From positions 105,756 to 169,755 of the forward strand of contig DINI01000003.1 in NCBI GenBank assembly GCA_002426755.1: a stretch of DNA of 64,000 nucleotides, read 5' to 3'. A model generated the notes under the pieces. It did no database searches and was not told where the DNA came from. It saw nothing but the letters and a program-made list of their open reading frames with translations. The translations under genes and the position numbers were made by a program. Origin of the DNA: Flavobacteriaceae bacterium UBA5544 (GTDB taxonomy: Bacteria; Bacteroidota; Bacteroidia; Flavobacteriales; Flavobacteriaceae). Numbering within the stretch: position 1 is the first letter of the stretch; the number at the start of each line of letters is the position of its first letter. This document shows positions 25,890-35,301 of this stretch, one piece after another.

Positions 25890-25918
25890 GCACTAAAATT
25901 TAATTTAGCGCTTTTTTT
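25890..25918 (+). terminator. Probable intrinsic terminator
   Basis: CTAAA and TTTAG form a stem around ATTTAA, extended by GC/GC after one mismatch, followed by seven T. It fits the end of the DUF6263-TPR operon, 30 bp after its last stop codon. Confidence 0.6.
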
Positions 25919-26042
25919 ATCGACTAATTGCAAATATTTAAGTTTTTTCTTACTTAATAGTTCTGATTGTCGAAAACTTTTGGCTGTGAACACCTTCTTT
26001 TGTAGCTTTAATTACCTAAAAATCAAACTAAAGAAAGTAAAC

Positions 26043-26732
26043 ATGAAAAAAATGTTTACCATTTTTCTACTTGGATTTTCCCTTTCAGTATCCTCGCAAG
26101 AACAAAAGGTTTATTTTGATGTTGCCATTTCAGAACATTTAAAAACCTACAATAAACAATGCGATATTGCCATCGAAAACAACAATGTTGAATATGTAGA
26201 TGTTCTTTTTGATTCCTTAAACAAGACCTATCTCAAAGGGACCCTTATAACAGATTTAAAATTAAAGAAAATTTCTGGTGGGTATCTAAAAACCGAAGAC
26301 ATCAAAACGCCCATTCTCCTAATATCTAAAAAAAGCTGTTTTGTAACGCATAGGGAAGAGATAAAAGCCATTAACGAAATGGCCAATCAGTATAAGGGCA
26401 AATTAGAATTTATCGTTCTTTATTGGGATAAAAAAAGATTAGCGAAAAAAGCAACTAAAGGTTATAACAAAAATGTGAATGTTGTATATGTCAATGAAAG
26501 AGACAATAAACTGGATACTACTTTAAGCAGTATTAAAAATTCGTTTGGAGTGCCTTCTTCATTCTATATTACGCAAACTAATGAGCTTTCAAATATTGAT
26601 AGAAAGTTTTACTTAAAAAACATTAAAAGGAGCACCAAAAAAGAGTTTTATGATAATACCTATAATGATATAACTCAATTGCTATTGGAAAACGAAACCA
26701 AGAAAAAAGAAACCAGCGTCAGCGGCAATTAG
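26043..26732 (+). CDS. Secreted thioredoxin-fold-like protein with one active-site cysteine
   Basis: 229 aa, starting at MKKMFTIFLLGFSLSVSSQ (26043), a clear signal peptide; the longer reading frame begins inside the upstream gene. The second half follows the thioredoxin plan: strand DIKTPILLI, then SKKSC in place of CxxC, then a helix, then strand LEFIVLYWDK, and GVPSSFYIT with the conserved cis-proline. Only one cysteine remains at the active-site position, so a normal dithiol exchange is unlikely. It may act as a holdase or in single-cysteine chemistry. No redox partner lies nearby. Confidence 0.6.
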   Translation: MKKMFTIFLLGFSLSVSSQEQKVYFDVAISEHLKTYNKQCDIAIENNNVEYVDVLFDSLNKTYLKGTLITDLKLKKISGGYLKTEDIKTPILLISKKSCFVTHREEIKAINEMANQYKGKLEFIVLYWDKKRLAKKATKGYNKNVNVVYVNERDNKLDTTLSSIKNSFGVPSSFYITQTNELSNIDRKFYLKNIKRSTKKEFYDNTYNDITQLLLENETKKKETSVSGN

Positions 26733-26736
26733 TATA

Positions 26737-28194
26737 TTAAAGTAGTGGTGCCCACAGTCTACAGTAAGATTCTTTAAACTTTTGAGCCTTTGAACGATTT
26801 TGCCAACGTTTCAAATCTACTTCTTCACTATCCTTCAAATCTTCAAAAAAATGAGATTTGAGTTCTTTACTTTTTTCTTCATTATAGAGCATTGCATTGA
26901 TTTCAAAATTAATATTGAAACTCCTATAATCCATATTCGTTGTTCCTATAGTTGAAAACATATCGTCAACAACCATTGTTTTTGCATGGATAAAGCCTTT
27001 ACAGTATCTATAGATTTTCACATTTGCTTCCATCAAACTTTCAAGATATGAATTGGTGGCATGTTTAGCAGTCCATGAATCAGAATCTTTTGGTATAAGC
27101 AACCTTACATCCACACCACTTTTCGAGGCCACTTGCATTGCTGTAATGATTTGTTCATTTGGAATAAAATACGGGGTGGTTAGGTACACATATTTTTCAG
27201 ATGTTACAATTGCGGTGAAAATGACTTCCATAATATTAGACCAATCCGTATCTGGACCACTCGCAGAAATTTGCATTGCCAATTTGCTTTTACACTCATC
27301 GGGTGGAAAGTAATTGTTATCAATCTTAACTTTACAACTCGTAACGAATTCCCAAGTCATTAGAAAATGGATTTGGAGCGATTTGACAGCTTCTCCTACA
27401 ATTCTTAAATGTGTATCTCTCCAATATGTTTCGGAATCTTCGTAATTTACATAGGTATCAGAAATATTAATCCCTCCAACGTATCCTATCTTACCATCAA
27501 TAATGGCGATTTTACGGTGATTTCTATAATTCATCTTACCCGTAAAACCAGGGAACAGCACTGGCATAAATGAATGCCATTCTACTCCACTCCTAGTCAG
27601 TCTTTTCTTATTGCTTCTTGTGATACTACTACCAACATCATCAATACTCAATTTAACTGACACTCCATTGGACGCTTTGTCGCAGAGAATATCAATAATC
27701 TGTGTACCAATTTTATCATCCCTTAAAATGTAATATTCTAAATGGATATGGTCAGTAGCATTCTTTAAATCCTCAAGAAGAATTTTGAATTTATTCTCAC
27801 CGTTTTTAATAATATCAACTTCATTATTGATTGTTAAAGGTGAATTTTTGCTGCTGTTTAAAAGTTTTACAAGCTTAATTCGTTCGTCCAACAACGTATC
27901 CCGTAACTCCTTTACTTCATTTTTTTCGGGTTCTAACTGATGGTTAACACTTTCAATAATTTTTTGATTGAGAATGTGTTTTCTGTTGAATATTTTGTCT
28001 TTTCTATAATCTTGTCCGAATAAATAATATACAATGAGGCCAAAAAATGGAAAGAACACCAAAACAATTATATAGGATATTGTTTTGGTAGGATTGATGT
28101 TTTTTAGTAAAATAAAAAATGCAACAATAATTACCAATACGTAATTGATAACTAATAGCAATACCCAAATATTGTTGGTTAGGAAATCAAACAT
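26737..28194 (-). CDS. cls: Cardiolipin synthase
   Basis: 485 aa. Two N-terminal membrane helices (residues 9-30 and 38-60) precede two phospholipase D motifs: HRKIAIIDGKIGYVGG (about residue 225) and HAKTMVVDDMFSTIGTTN (about residue 405), both HxKxxxxD. It joins two phosphatidylglycerols, or PG with another donor, into cardiolipin at the inner membrane. It overlaps the stop codon of the preceding lytic transglycosylase gene by 1 bp (TAATG), so the two are probably one operon serving envelope maintenance. Confidence 0.94.
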   Translation of the reverse strand: MFDFLTNNIWVLLLVINYVLVIIVAFFILLKNINPTKTISYIIVLVFFPFFGLIVYYLFGQDYRKDKIFNRKHILNQKIIESVNHQLEPEKNEVKELRDTLLDERIKLVKLLNSSKNSPLTINNEVDIIKNGENKFKILLEDLKNATDHIHLEYYILRDDKIGTQIIDILCDKASNGVSVKLSIDDVGSSITRSNKKRLTRSGVEWHSFMPVLFPGFTGKMNYRNHRKIAIIDGKIGYVGGINISDTYVNYEDSETYWRDTHLRIVGEAVKSLQIHFLMTWEFVTSCKVKIDNNYFPPDECKSKLAMQISASGPDTDWSNIMEVIFTAIVTSEKYVYLTTPYFIPNEQIITAMQVASKSGVDVRLLIPKDSDSWTAKHATNSYLESLMEANVKIYRYCKGFIHAKTMVVDDMFSTIGTTNMDYRSFNINFEINAMLYNEEKSKELKSHFFEDLKDSEEVDLKRWQNRSKAQKFKESYCRLWAPLL

Positions 28195-29126
28195 TAGGGT
28201 TTGGAGTAGTAGCCCTTTTCTGGGATATCAATGATGTATTGTTTTCTGCTTTTATTGTTTAAGTGATCTTCTCTTAACCAAGGATTGTGGATCTTCAATA
28301 TCTTATAATTGATGCCATACTGTTGAGCAAAAGCCGTAAAATCTGCTACTTCAGTATCTACTTTTACTTCATAAGTAGGAATGCTGGTGTACAAATCGGA
28401 TTCATTAAAATTGAATCCATACGTTTTTGGGTTTTTCAAGATTTCCTTTAAGGCAACAATCCTAAAAATATATCTCCCAGTTTCTTCACCTAACAATAAA
28501 TCATAGTAATCCTTCACATTTTGATCCTTCAATCGATTTGAAACACCTGCATTACCAGCATTATAAGCTGCGGCTGCCAAGGTCCATGATCCTAACTGCT
28601 GTTTTGATTTCAATAGATATTTACAAGCAATCTCGGTAGATTTTGCCAAATGGTAGCGCTCATCAATATTATCATTGACTTCCAAACCATTCTCTCTGGC
28701 TGTTGCGGGCATAATTTGCCAAACACCTCTTGCACCAGCCGGTGACACTACATTGGACAGCCCGCTCTCAATGACTGCCAAATATTTAAAATCATCTGGG
28801 ATACCATTCTTTTTAAGTATAGGCTCTATAATAGGAAAATATTTTTGGGCACGTTTAAACATCAACAATCCATTGGATTGCCAATAGGTATTGACTAACA
28901 ATTCGCGATCCATACGTTCATAGACATCTGGATCGCTCAAAGGCATCGACTCGCCTGCAAAATCCAATTTTTCAGGAATTTTGATTGCGTACACATTATA
29001 GTCGTTTGTCATCTTTTTTTCGGTTGCAACCGTTTCATCTGAAGGTGCTTTTTGTACTGCAAAAATGAAAAGCCCTGACAAACAAATCAATCCAATCGCT
29101 GCTAAAACATTCTTAATATAATTCAT
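28194..29126 (-). CDS. Lytic transglycosylase, MltD-like
   Basis: 310 aa. An N-terminal hydrophobic segment (residues 5-24) is followed by the SLT domain: LAVIESGLSNVVSPAGARGVWQIMPATAREN contains the catalytic glutamate (ESG) and the GVWQIMP motif, and AAAYNAGNAGVSNRL supplies the later motif. It cleaves glycan strands of peptidoglycan, releasing 1,6-anhydro ends. The C-terminal YGINYKILKIHNPWLREDHLNNKS resembles a degenerate LysM-like cell-wall-binding module. Expressed with cls downstream. Confidence 0.92.
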   Translation of the reverse strand: MNYIKNVLAAIGLICLSGLFIFAVQKAPSDETVATEKKMTNDYNVYAIKIPEKLDFAGESMPLSDPDVYERMDRELLVNTYWQSNGLLMFKRAQKYFPIIEPILKKNGIPDDFKYLAVIESGLSNVVSPAGARGVWQIMPATARENGLEVNDNIDERYHLAKSTEIACKYLLKSKQQLGSWTLAAAAYNAGNAGVSNRLKDQNVKDYYDLLLGEETGRYIFRIVALKEILKNPKTYGFNFNESDLYTSIPTYEVKVDTEVADFTAFAQQYGINYKILKIHNPWLREDHLNNKSRKQYIIDIPEKGYYSKP

Positions 29127-29174
29127 GGGTTTATTTTTTTATAAAAGTAAAAAATTAATGTATTGCTTTCAATA

Positions 29175-29837
29175 TTAACTCAATATAAGTTTTGGTAAAT
29201 TTTCGTTAAACCATTGACTTTTAAAAATAATCATAATGTGTGTTCCACCTTTGAGGACAATCGTATTGCCTCCACAAGAATGGGTAAAAACGGCATCTTT
29301 ATCACCATGAATATAAATCGCATCTTTAACTGGAGTTTCTTGGTCCCAACAAATCATTTGTTTTAAAGCCCAATCCAAATAGCGTTTGTCATTGACAGCA
29401 AGATAGGTTTTGTAAAGGTCTATCCGTTTGGAAATAGATTCGTTGAAAGCATATTTTTTCAGAACGTCAAGATTGGATAATAATTGCGTCGGGGCAAATT
29501 TATAAGCCTTAATAAATTTTGCAATTCTCATGCGTTTAGGCAATTCATATTTACTCTTCACACTAGAAACCACAATAAGCTTTCTCAACTTCATATATTT
29601 ACTCATTTCCTGAACCAAAACACCTCCGAACGACACACCTAAAAGCACAACATTTTCATGGGGTATTTTAGCGATCATACGTTTTGCATAAGACTCCAAA
29701 CTTTCATTTTCAATGGGTATCATCCATTCTAACCAATGAATCTTAAATTGATTTTCGGGTAATTTTATGCGATTAAAAATTGTAGGTTCAGCCGCCATTC
29801 CTGGCATCATATAAACATGAATGAGTTCTTGTTCCAT
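29175..29837 (-). CDS. Alpha/beta hydrolase
   Basis: 220 aa, no signal peptide, cytoplasmic. The nucleophile elbow is VLLGVSFGGVL (Ser in GVSFG, near residue 90), the acid is likely the Asp in IYIHGDKDAVF, and the histidine sits in GGTHIMI near the end. All three members of the catalytic triad are therefore present in order. The N-terminal MPGMAAEPTIF holds the oxyanion region. The substrate is unknown. Confidence 0.85.
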   Translation of the reverse strand: MEQELIHVYMMPGMAAEPTIFNRIKLPENQFKIHWLEWMIPIENESLESYAKRMIAKIPHENVVLLGVSFGGVLVQEMSKYMKLRKLIVVSSVKSKYELPKRMRIAKFIKAYKFAPTQLLSNLDVLKKYAFNESISKRIDLYKTYLAVNDKRYLDWALKQMICWDQETPVKDAIYIHGDKDAVFTHSCGGNTIVLKGGTHIMIIFKSQWFNENLPKLILS

Positions 29838-29957
29838 TGGGCAATAGATATCGTTTTAATCTTAAAGAACAAACCTAATTAGGCATTGAGGCCCTCTAAT
29901 AGTTTATTCTATAAGTATTTAACATAAACCTGACTATAATATATGCGAATTTTTTCG

Positions 29958-29965
29958 TAAATTTG
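29958..29965 (+). promoter_or_regulatory. Candidate -7 promoter element
   Basis: TAAATTTG matches TAnnTTTG, 65 bp before the ATG of the small NATD1-like gene at 30030. No -33 element is evident at the right distance. Confidence 0.35.
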
Positions 29966-30029
29966 TATGCAAAGCTATATAAAATTATAGTTTCTACCCT
30001 TCCAACATTGAACTAAAACAAAATATAAC

Positions 30030-30326
30030 ATGATTGATGCTGCCGAATTAATTGACAATGACTTTTTGCGCCAATTTGAACTTAAAGTTGACGATGAACT
30101 TGCAAAAATTGAATATTCTTTACAGGAACGGAAGATATTTTTAACCAAATTGATAATTCCAGAGTGTATCAATTCAGAAGATTTTGAAACAGACTTTTTA
30201 ACGTTGGTATTTGAAAACATTTCAGAAAGAAATATAAGTGTCGTGCCTACAAGTCCTGAAATTGCAAAATTTATCCGAAAGAACAGAAAATACAAGAAGA
30301 TGCTTCCTGTTGGAATTCGCATCTGA
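30030..30326 (+). CDS. Small GNAT-like (NATD1/YjdJ type) protein, probably inactive
   Basis: 98 aa. The order FELKVDDELAKIEYSLQERKIFLTKLIIPE ... VFENISERNISVVPTSPEIAKFIRKNRKYKKMLP follows the small NATD1/YjdJ acetyltransferase family (ELxxDGxxAxIxY, LxHTxVP, VVPxCPFVxxYIxxxPxY). However, the acetyl-CoA pyrophosphate loop between them (EGxGIG in active members) reads INSEDFETDF with no glycine. It may bind another ligand or serve as a protein-binding domain. A strong bidirectional terminator follows. The family call is by pattern recall and needs a profile search. Confidence 0.55.
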   Translation: MIDAAELIDNDFLRQFELKVDDELAKIEYSLQERKIFLTKLIIPECINSEDFETDFLTLVFENISERNISVVPTSPEIAKFIRKNRKYKKMLPVGIRI

Positions 30327-30345
30327 TAAAATTAAAATAATTTGA

Positions 30346-30381
30346 ATAAAAAATCCGAAGTCTATATGCTTCGGATTTTTT
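30346..30381. terminator. Bidirectional intrinsic terminator
   Basis: AATCCGAAG and CTTCGGATT form a perfect stem with an 8-base loop. An A-run lies before it and a T-run after. It serves the convergent genes ending at 30326 and 30405. Confidence 0.92.
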
Positions 30382-30404
30382 TATATTCTATTTGATTTAT
30401 AAAC

Positions 30405-30917
30405 CTATTGTTTTGTAAAAATATATGTGACATCTTCAGAAACCGTAGTTTCCTGGGTATCAACATCAGTCGCCACAAACCCATTAATAACTTCCATGGA
30501 CAACGCATTTTCTGTTAAGGTTAACGTGATTAACTCCCCATTGTTATTAATAGTTACAGTATTATTATTTTTAGTGTAAGTAATTGGAAAAGGGATTCTT
30601 TCTGAACCTGTGGAACAAGCTATCATAAAAAACAAATTTCCATCTTCGTTCGTTGTATTATATGAAACAGAAGAGCTGAAAAACAATGACCCATTTGATG
30701 CATCCGTGAATTTTAAATTCGAACCATTTAAACAGCCAGGAGCGAAACTAGTTTCAGAAAGACCGTCATTGTTTAAATCAATAGCAGTTTTTATTGTCCA
30801 AGAGGTCAGTTTCCAAGTACCCTCAATTGAGTTATCGTCATTCATATCATCTTTTGAGCAAGAGATTGACAAGGATAAAAATATAGAAAGGCAAATAAGG
30901 AAAAGGATTTTTTTCAT
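30405..30917 (-). CDS. Lipocalin-like domain lipoprotein
   Basis: 170 aa from the ATG at 30917 (MKKILFLICLSIFLSLSISC); the lipobox is SISC, so it is an outer-membrane lipoprotein. The first mature strand IEGTWKLTSWTIKTA has the GxW motif of lipocalin-like domains, and strands continue to YIFTK at the C-terminus. This family of Bacteroidetes lipoproteins has no proven ligand. The upstream in-frame ATG at 30941 would displace the signal. Confidence 0.8.
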   Translation of the reverse strand: MKKILFLICLSIFLSLSISCSKDDMNDDNSIEGTWKLTSWTIKTAIDLNNDGLSETSFAPGCLNGSNLKFTDASNGSLFFSSSVSYNTTNEDGNLFFMIACSTGSERIPFPITYTKNNNTVTINNNGELITLTLTENALSMEVINGFVATDVDTQETTVSEDVTYIFTKQ

Positions 30918-31028
30918 GTTTGGGACAATTGGATTAATCAATTGACCAAAGCTATTGAATATGATGTTTTTAGTACAAAAAATCCGACGAAAGGAACAAA
31001 GTCAGGTTGAAATAACAAATATTCTTGA

Positions 31029-32360
31029 TTAAACAGAATAAACTTTCAAAAATTCAAATCTGACCAATCCATCAGTATCAATTTTGGTAAGTTCCACTTG
31101 GTGCAAAGTGTTCACCAGTTCTGGGTTCCAAGGCGTTTTGACTTTGATATAATTTTCGGTAAAACCATGTATATAACCTTCTTTGTTCTCACTTTCAAAC
31201 AAAACGGTTCTAATGCTTCCCAGTTGATTTTCGTAAAAATTCCTGCGAAGTTTTGAAGACAAACCACGTAACATCTTACTGCGTTTTGCCCTGACATTTT
31301 TGGGCACTACACCATCCATAGTAGCGGCTTCTGTATTGTCCCTTTCAGAATAAGTAAAAACATGCAAATAGGAAATATCCAATTGGTTCAGGAAATTATA
31401 AGTTTCCAAAAAATGTTCGTCAGTTTCTCCCGGAAAACCAACAATGACATCCACTCCAATGCATGCATGAGGCATCACTTCTCTGATTTTAGAGACTCTA
31501 TCCACATATAGTTCCCGCATATAGCGACGTTTCATTTTTTTCAAAATACTGTTACTTCCACTTTGCAAAGGAATATGGAAGTGCGGCACAAAAGCTCTAG
31601 ATTTCGACACCAAGTCTATGGTTTCATTTTTCAATAAATTAGGTTCAATAGAGGAGATACGAAGTCTTTCGATACCTTCAACTTTATCTAATTCTGTGAC
31701 CAAATCCAGAAATGTATGTTCATGGCGTTTGTTTCCAAACTCACCTTTTCCATAATCTCCAATATTCACTCCCGTAAGAACAATCTCCTTTATATTCTGC
31801 TCCGAGATTTCTTTTGCATTTTTAAGGACACTCTCCATAGTATCACTTCTAGAAATACCACGCGCTAAAGGAATTGTGCAGTAGGTACATTTATAATCGC
31901 AACCGTCCTGTACTTTCAGAAAAGCACGCGTTCTGTCCCCAATAGAATAACTGCCGACATAAAAATCAGCCTCTTCAATTTCACAAGAATGAACTTCACC
32001 CATTTCATTTTTGGTTAAGTCGTTTAGATAGTCTGTGATCTTGAACTTTTCAGTAGCGCCAAGCACCAAATCAACTCCGTCGACGTCAGCCAACTCCTGC
32101 GGTTTTAATTGTGCATAACAACCAACTGCTGCCACAAATGCCTCTGGATTCATCTTTTGAGCCTGCTTGACGATGTTTTTAAAACGCTTGTCTGCATTTT
32201 CGGTAACAGAACAGGTATTAATCACATAAATATCGGCCATTTCCTCAAACTCAACTCTATCAAACCCTTCTTCAGTAAAATTTCGGGCAATAGTTGATGT
32301 TTCTGAAAAATTCAGTTTACAACCCAATGTATAAAATGCGACTTTTTTTCTATCGTACAT
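31029..32360 (-). CDS. mtaB: tRNA t6A37 methylthiotransferase MtaB
   Basis: 443 aa, radical SAM enzyme that converts t6A37 to ms2t6A37 in tRNAs reading ANN codons. The N-terminal UPF0004 domain has CKLNFSE near residue 14, CSVTENA and the third cluster cysteine in VGCYAQLK. The radical SAM cluster motif CDYKCTYC (CxxxCxxC) lies near residue 153. The C-terminal TRAM domain covers about residues 380-443. The subgroup (MtaB not MiaB or RimO) is inferred from YTLGCKLNFSETS at the start. Confidence 0.92.
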   Translation of the reverse strand: MYDRKKVAFYTLGCKLNFSETSTIARNFTEEGFDRVEFEEMADIYVINTCSVTENADKRFKNIVKQAQKMNPEAFVAAVGCYAQLKPQELADVDGVDLVLGATEKFKITDYLNDLTKNEMGEVHSCEIEEADFYVGSYSIGDRTRAFLKVQDGCDYKCTYCTIPLARGISRSDTMESVLKNAKEISEQNIKEIVLTGVNIGDYGKGEFGNKRHEHTFLDLVTELDKVEGIERLRISSIEPNLLKNETIDLVSKSRAFVPHFHIPLQSGSNSILKKMKRRYMRELYVDRVSKIREVMPHACIGVDVIVGFPGETDEHFLETYNFLNQLDISYLHVFTYSERDNTEAATMDGVVPKNVRAKRSKMLRGLSSKLRRNFYENQLGSIRTVLFESENKEGYIHGFTENYIKVKTPWNPELVNTLHQVELTKIDTDGLVRFEFLKVYSV

Positions 32361-32405
32361 TCTTGTATTTTTACCAAGTTGGCAAATTTACAACTTAAAA
32401 ATGAT

Positions 32406-34037
32406 ATGATAAAACTGATACTACAGCACTTAAAACAAACATTGGGCTATCTTTCAATAAGTTGCGTGGTTTTATCTGTTTTGTCTTGTGAAAGCAATTC
32501 CAACAATGAAAATGACAATTTGGTTTTTCGATACAACGAACATAAAAATATTGGTTCATTAGATCCAGCGTTTTCAAAGGATATCGCAGACATTTGGGCA
32601 ACAAACCAACTATTTAATGGCTTGGTGCAGATGGACGACCATATGAAAGTATTGCCGTGCATTGCAAAAAGTTGGGAGATTTCTGAAGATGGGTTAACCT
32701 ATATATTTTCCCTTCGAAATGATGTAAAATTCCATAAACACACCTTATTTGGTAATGATTCAACAAGAACTGTCGTTGCCTCCGATTTTGAATATAGCTT
32801 AAATAGGTTGCGTGATACCCAACTGGCATCGCCTGGTAGTTGGGTTTTACAAAAAGTGGAGACATTTAAAGCTATTAATGATACATTGTTTCAAATTGAT
32901 TTAAAACAACCTTTTCCTGCATTTTTGGGGTTGCTGACCATGAAATATTGCAGCGTAGTTCCAAAAGAAATCGTGGAGCATTATAAAAATGATTTTCGTT
33001 CGCACCCAATCGGGACAGGACCTTTTCAATTCAAACGTTGGGAAGAAAACCTGAAATTGGTATTCAGAAAAAATCCTAATTATTTTGAAACAGATGACAA
33101 AGGACACAAGCTACCCTATCTCGAAGCCGTAGCCATCACTTTTTTACCAGACAAACAAAGTGAATTCTTGCAGTTTGCTCAAGGTAATTTGGATTTTGTT
33201 TCTGGATTGGATGCTTCCTATAAAGATGAAATTCTAACAGCAGATGGACAACTTCGTCAATTGTATAAAAACGATGTAAACATGATTCGCGGTCCATACT
33301 TAAATACAGAATATTTAGCTTTTTATATGGATTCTGAAATACCAGAAATCAAATCAGAACTTATTAGGAAAGCTGTAAATTATGGTTTTGACCGTCAAAA
33401 AATGATGGTCTATTTACGGAATGGTGTTGGAATACCTGCCCACGGAGGTTTTATTCCAAAAGGATTACCAGGTTACAATGAGTCAGTAGGGTTTGACTAT
33501 CAACCTCAAAAAGCGAAGGATTTGGTAGCTCAATTCAAAAAAGAGACTGGCATCCAAAATCCTGAAATCACCATTACCACTACAAGTAATTATTTAAGTT
33601 TTTGTGAATTCATTCAAAGGGAAATAGAAAAAACAGGATTGAATGTGAAAGTGGATGTAATTCCTGCGGCTACATTGAAAGATGCCAAAGCCAATGGAAA
33701 ATTGGACCTGTTCAGAGCCAGTTGGGTAGCTGATTATCCGGATGCTGAAAATTATTTATCATTATATTACAGCAAAAATTTTGCTCCAAATGGGCCAAAT
33801 TATTCACATTTCAAAGACGAACAATTTGACCAATGGTACGAAGAAGCCTTTACAATGACCAATACAGAAAAAAGAGAAAAATTGTATTCTAAAATGGACA
33901 GTTTAGTGATGCAAAAAACACCGGTCATTGTTATGTTTTATGACGAAGTATTGCGCTTTACCAGAAAGAATGTAAGCGGTTTGGGTATCAACCCTATTAA
34001 TTTAGTGGATTTGAAACGAGTCCAGAAGAAGGATTAA
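32406..34037 (+). CDS. Peptide/nickel-type ABC transporter substrate-binding lipoprotein
   Basis: 543 aa from the ATG at 32406, which opens an N-terminal signal with lipobox LSVLSC near residue 28; the TTG at 32379 is less likely. The SBP_bac_5 fold is recognised by NIGSLDPAFSKDIADIWATNQLFNGLVQMD, WEISEDGLTYIFSLRNDVKFH and RSHPIGTGPFQFKRWEEN. It should bind oligopeptides or a similar solute. No permease or ATPase gene lies next to it, so it either uses a distant transporter or has another role. Its stop codon overlaps the convergent gene's stop codon in TTAA. Confidence 0.88.
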   Translation: MIKLILQHLKQTLGYLSISCVVLSVLSCESNSNNENDNLVFRYNEHKNIGSLDPAFSKDIADIWATNQLFNGLVQMDDHMKVLPCIAKSWEISEDGLTYIFSLRNDVKFHKHTLFGNDSTRTVVASDFEYSLNRLRDTQLASPGSWVLQKVETFKAINDTLFQIDLKQPFPAFLGLLTMKYCSVVPKEIVEHYKNDFRSHPIGTGPFQFKRWEENLKLVFRKNPNYFETDDKGHKLPYLEAVAITFLPDKQSEFLQFAQGNLDFVSGLDASYKDEILTADGQLRQLYKNDVNMIRGPYLNTEYLAFYMDSEIPEIKSELIRKAVNYGFDRQKMMVYLRNGVGIPAHGGFIPKGLPGYNESVGFDYQPQKAKDLVAQFKKETGIQNPEITITTTSNYLSFCEFIQREIEKTGLNVKVDVIPAATLKDAKANGKLDLFRASWVADYPDAENYLSLYYSKNFAPNGPNYSHFKDEQFDQWYEEAFTMTNTEKREKLYSKMDSLVMQKTPVIVMFYDEVLRFTRKNVSGLGINPINLVDLKRVQKKD

Positions 34038-34942
34038 TCCTTAATCGTAAAATAATAAATATCGTCTTCCCCTTTTCCTTTGGCTCTATTGGAAGAAAAA
34101 TATCCTTCCTTACCATTTTTGTTCAATACAAAACAAATATCATCACCACGGCTATTAATGGGTTGAGGCATTAACTCTGGAAGACCAATCTTACCATCAT
34201 CATCGATAATGCATTTATAAAGGTCCAAACCTCCAACTCCTCTTGCCCTATCAGATGAAAAATAGAGCACATTCTCGCTGCTAATCGTTGGAAAAGTTTC
34301 CCTGCGTGGAGAATTTATCAAATCCCCTAAATTTTCAGGGTCACCGAACTTATTATCACCTTCTATTTTTACACGAAAAATATCCGTTGGTCCTTTGGCG
34401 CTGGGGATATTGGAAGTAAAATATAGATAATCTCCATTCGGACTTACTGCAGGATGCGCATAAGAATAATCTTGATCACAAAATGACAACGTTTTGAAAT
34501 TTACATAACCTTTACCCTCAACATATTCGCCACGCTCTATGCGGAGGTTTCGTGTATTGGTACTATGTTTATAAACATCGCCTCTTTTTTCTTCGTTAGT
34601 GGTGACATACATGTATTTGCCATCAGAGCTGAAAGCTGCTGTTGAGCTATTAAATCCAAATTCATCTGAAGACTTAAATTCCTTTGAATTGATTATTTCG
34701 CCTCCCGCAGCTATTTCACCTTCGTATAATGTAAAGATGGTTTGTCCCATTCGGTTTTTATCGACCGAACCAAAATCGTTAATTCTATAACGCGAATAAA
34801 ATACCTTATTGCCTTGTTGATATACTAGCCCATATTGACTCCCTTCATCATTCATTTTTAAGTTCTTGATGACATAGGTTTGGCGTTGTGCAAAAGATAT
34901 TGCTGAAATAAAAATTGAGGCTATTATAAGTAGGTTTTTCAT
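34034..34942 (-). CDS. Secreted PD40/TolB-like beta-propeller protein
   Basis: 302 aa with a signal peptide (MKNLLIIASIFISAISFAQ). Repeated blades AFSSDGKYMYVTTN, AVSPNGDYLYFTSN, TISSENVLYFSSDR and FVLNKNGKEGYFSSNR are PD40 repeats, each with SxDGxxxYFxSxR. Similar domains in Bacteroidetes bind peptidoglycan-associated partners, often next to OmpA domains; none is attached here. Likely periplasmic, partner unknown. Confidence 0.85.
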   Translation of the reverse strand: MKNLLIIASIFISAISFAQRQTYVIKNLKMNDEGSQYGLVYQQGNKVFYSRYRINDFGSVDKNRMGQTIFTLYEGEIAAGGEIINSKEFKSSDEFGFNSSTAAFSSDGKYMYVTTNEEKRGDVYKHSTNTRNLRIERGEYVEGKGYVNFKTLSFCDQDYSYAHPAVSPNGDYLYFTSNIPSAKGPTDIFRVKIEGDNKFGDPENLGDLINSPRRETFPTISSENVLYFSSDRARGVGGLDLYKCIIDDDGKIGLPELMPQPINSRGDDICFVLNKNGKEGYFSSNRAKGKGEDDIYYFTIKD

Positions 34943-34958
34943 TAAGTATACTTTAAAA

Positions 34959-35285
34959 TTATTCTACAGATTTTCCAATGTCTTGAATTTCGTCTTCTAC
35001 TAAAACAAATGATTTTTCCCATTGTTTTTTTAATATGTAATAAAACAAATAAGCCGAAGCAATCCCAAAAGGTAAAGCTATGAGCCCTAGAGCCAAATTG
35101 TTATCCCAATCAAAACCAATACCAATAAGCGCATCCAAAACTCCAAGAATAAGCCCTCCAATAAATGTGCCAACGTAGTAAATAACGACTCCCAAGATGG
35201 CAAACAACCACTTATTCTTATTAAACTGTTCTGCCAGTTTATAAAAATACTTTCCTATAAAATATAAAAATACAATTCCTAACAT
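34959..35285 (-). CDS. Small multi-pass membrane protein
   Basis: 108 aa with three hydrophobic stretches (residues 1-14, 27-53 and 64-88), rich in Gly and Ile (IGGLILGVLDALIGIGF), and an acidic C-terminus. It sits 17 bp upstream of the PD40 gene and 16 bp downstream of the sugar nucleotidyltransferase-like gene, all on the minus strand, so it is probably in one transcript with them. I do not recognise a family. Confidence 0.65.
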   Translation of the reverse strand: MLGIVFLYFIGKYFYKLAEQFNKNKWLFAILGVVIYYVGTFIGGLILGVLDALIGIGFDWDNNLALGLIALPFGIASAYLFYYILKKQWEKSFVLVEDEIQDIGKSVE

Positions 35286-35301
35286 GGTTTCTTTTTTTTA
35301 A

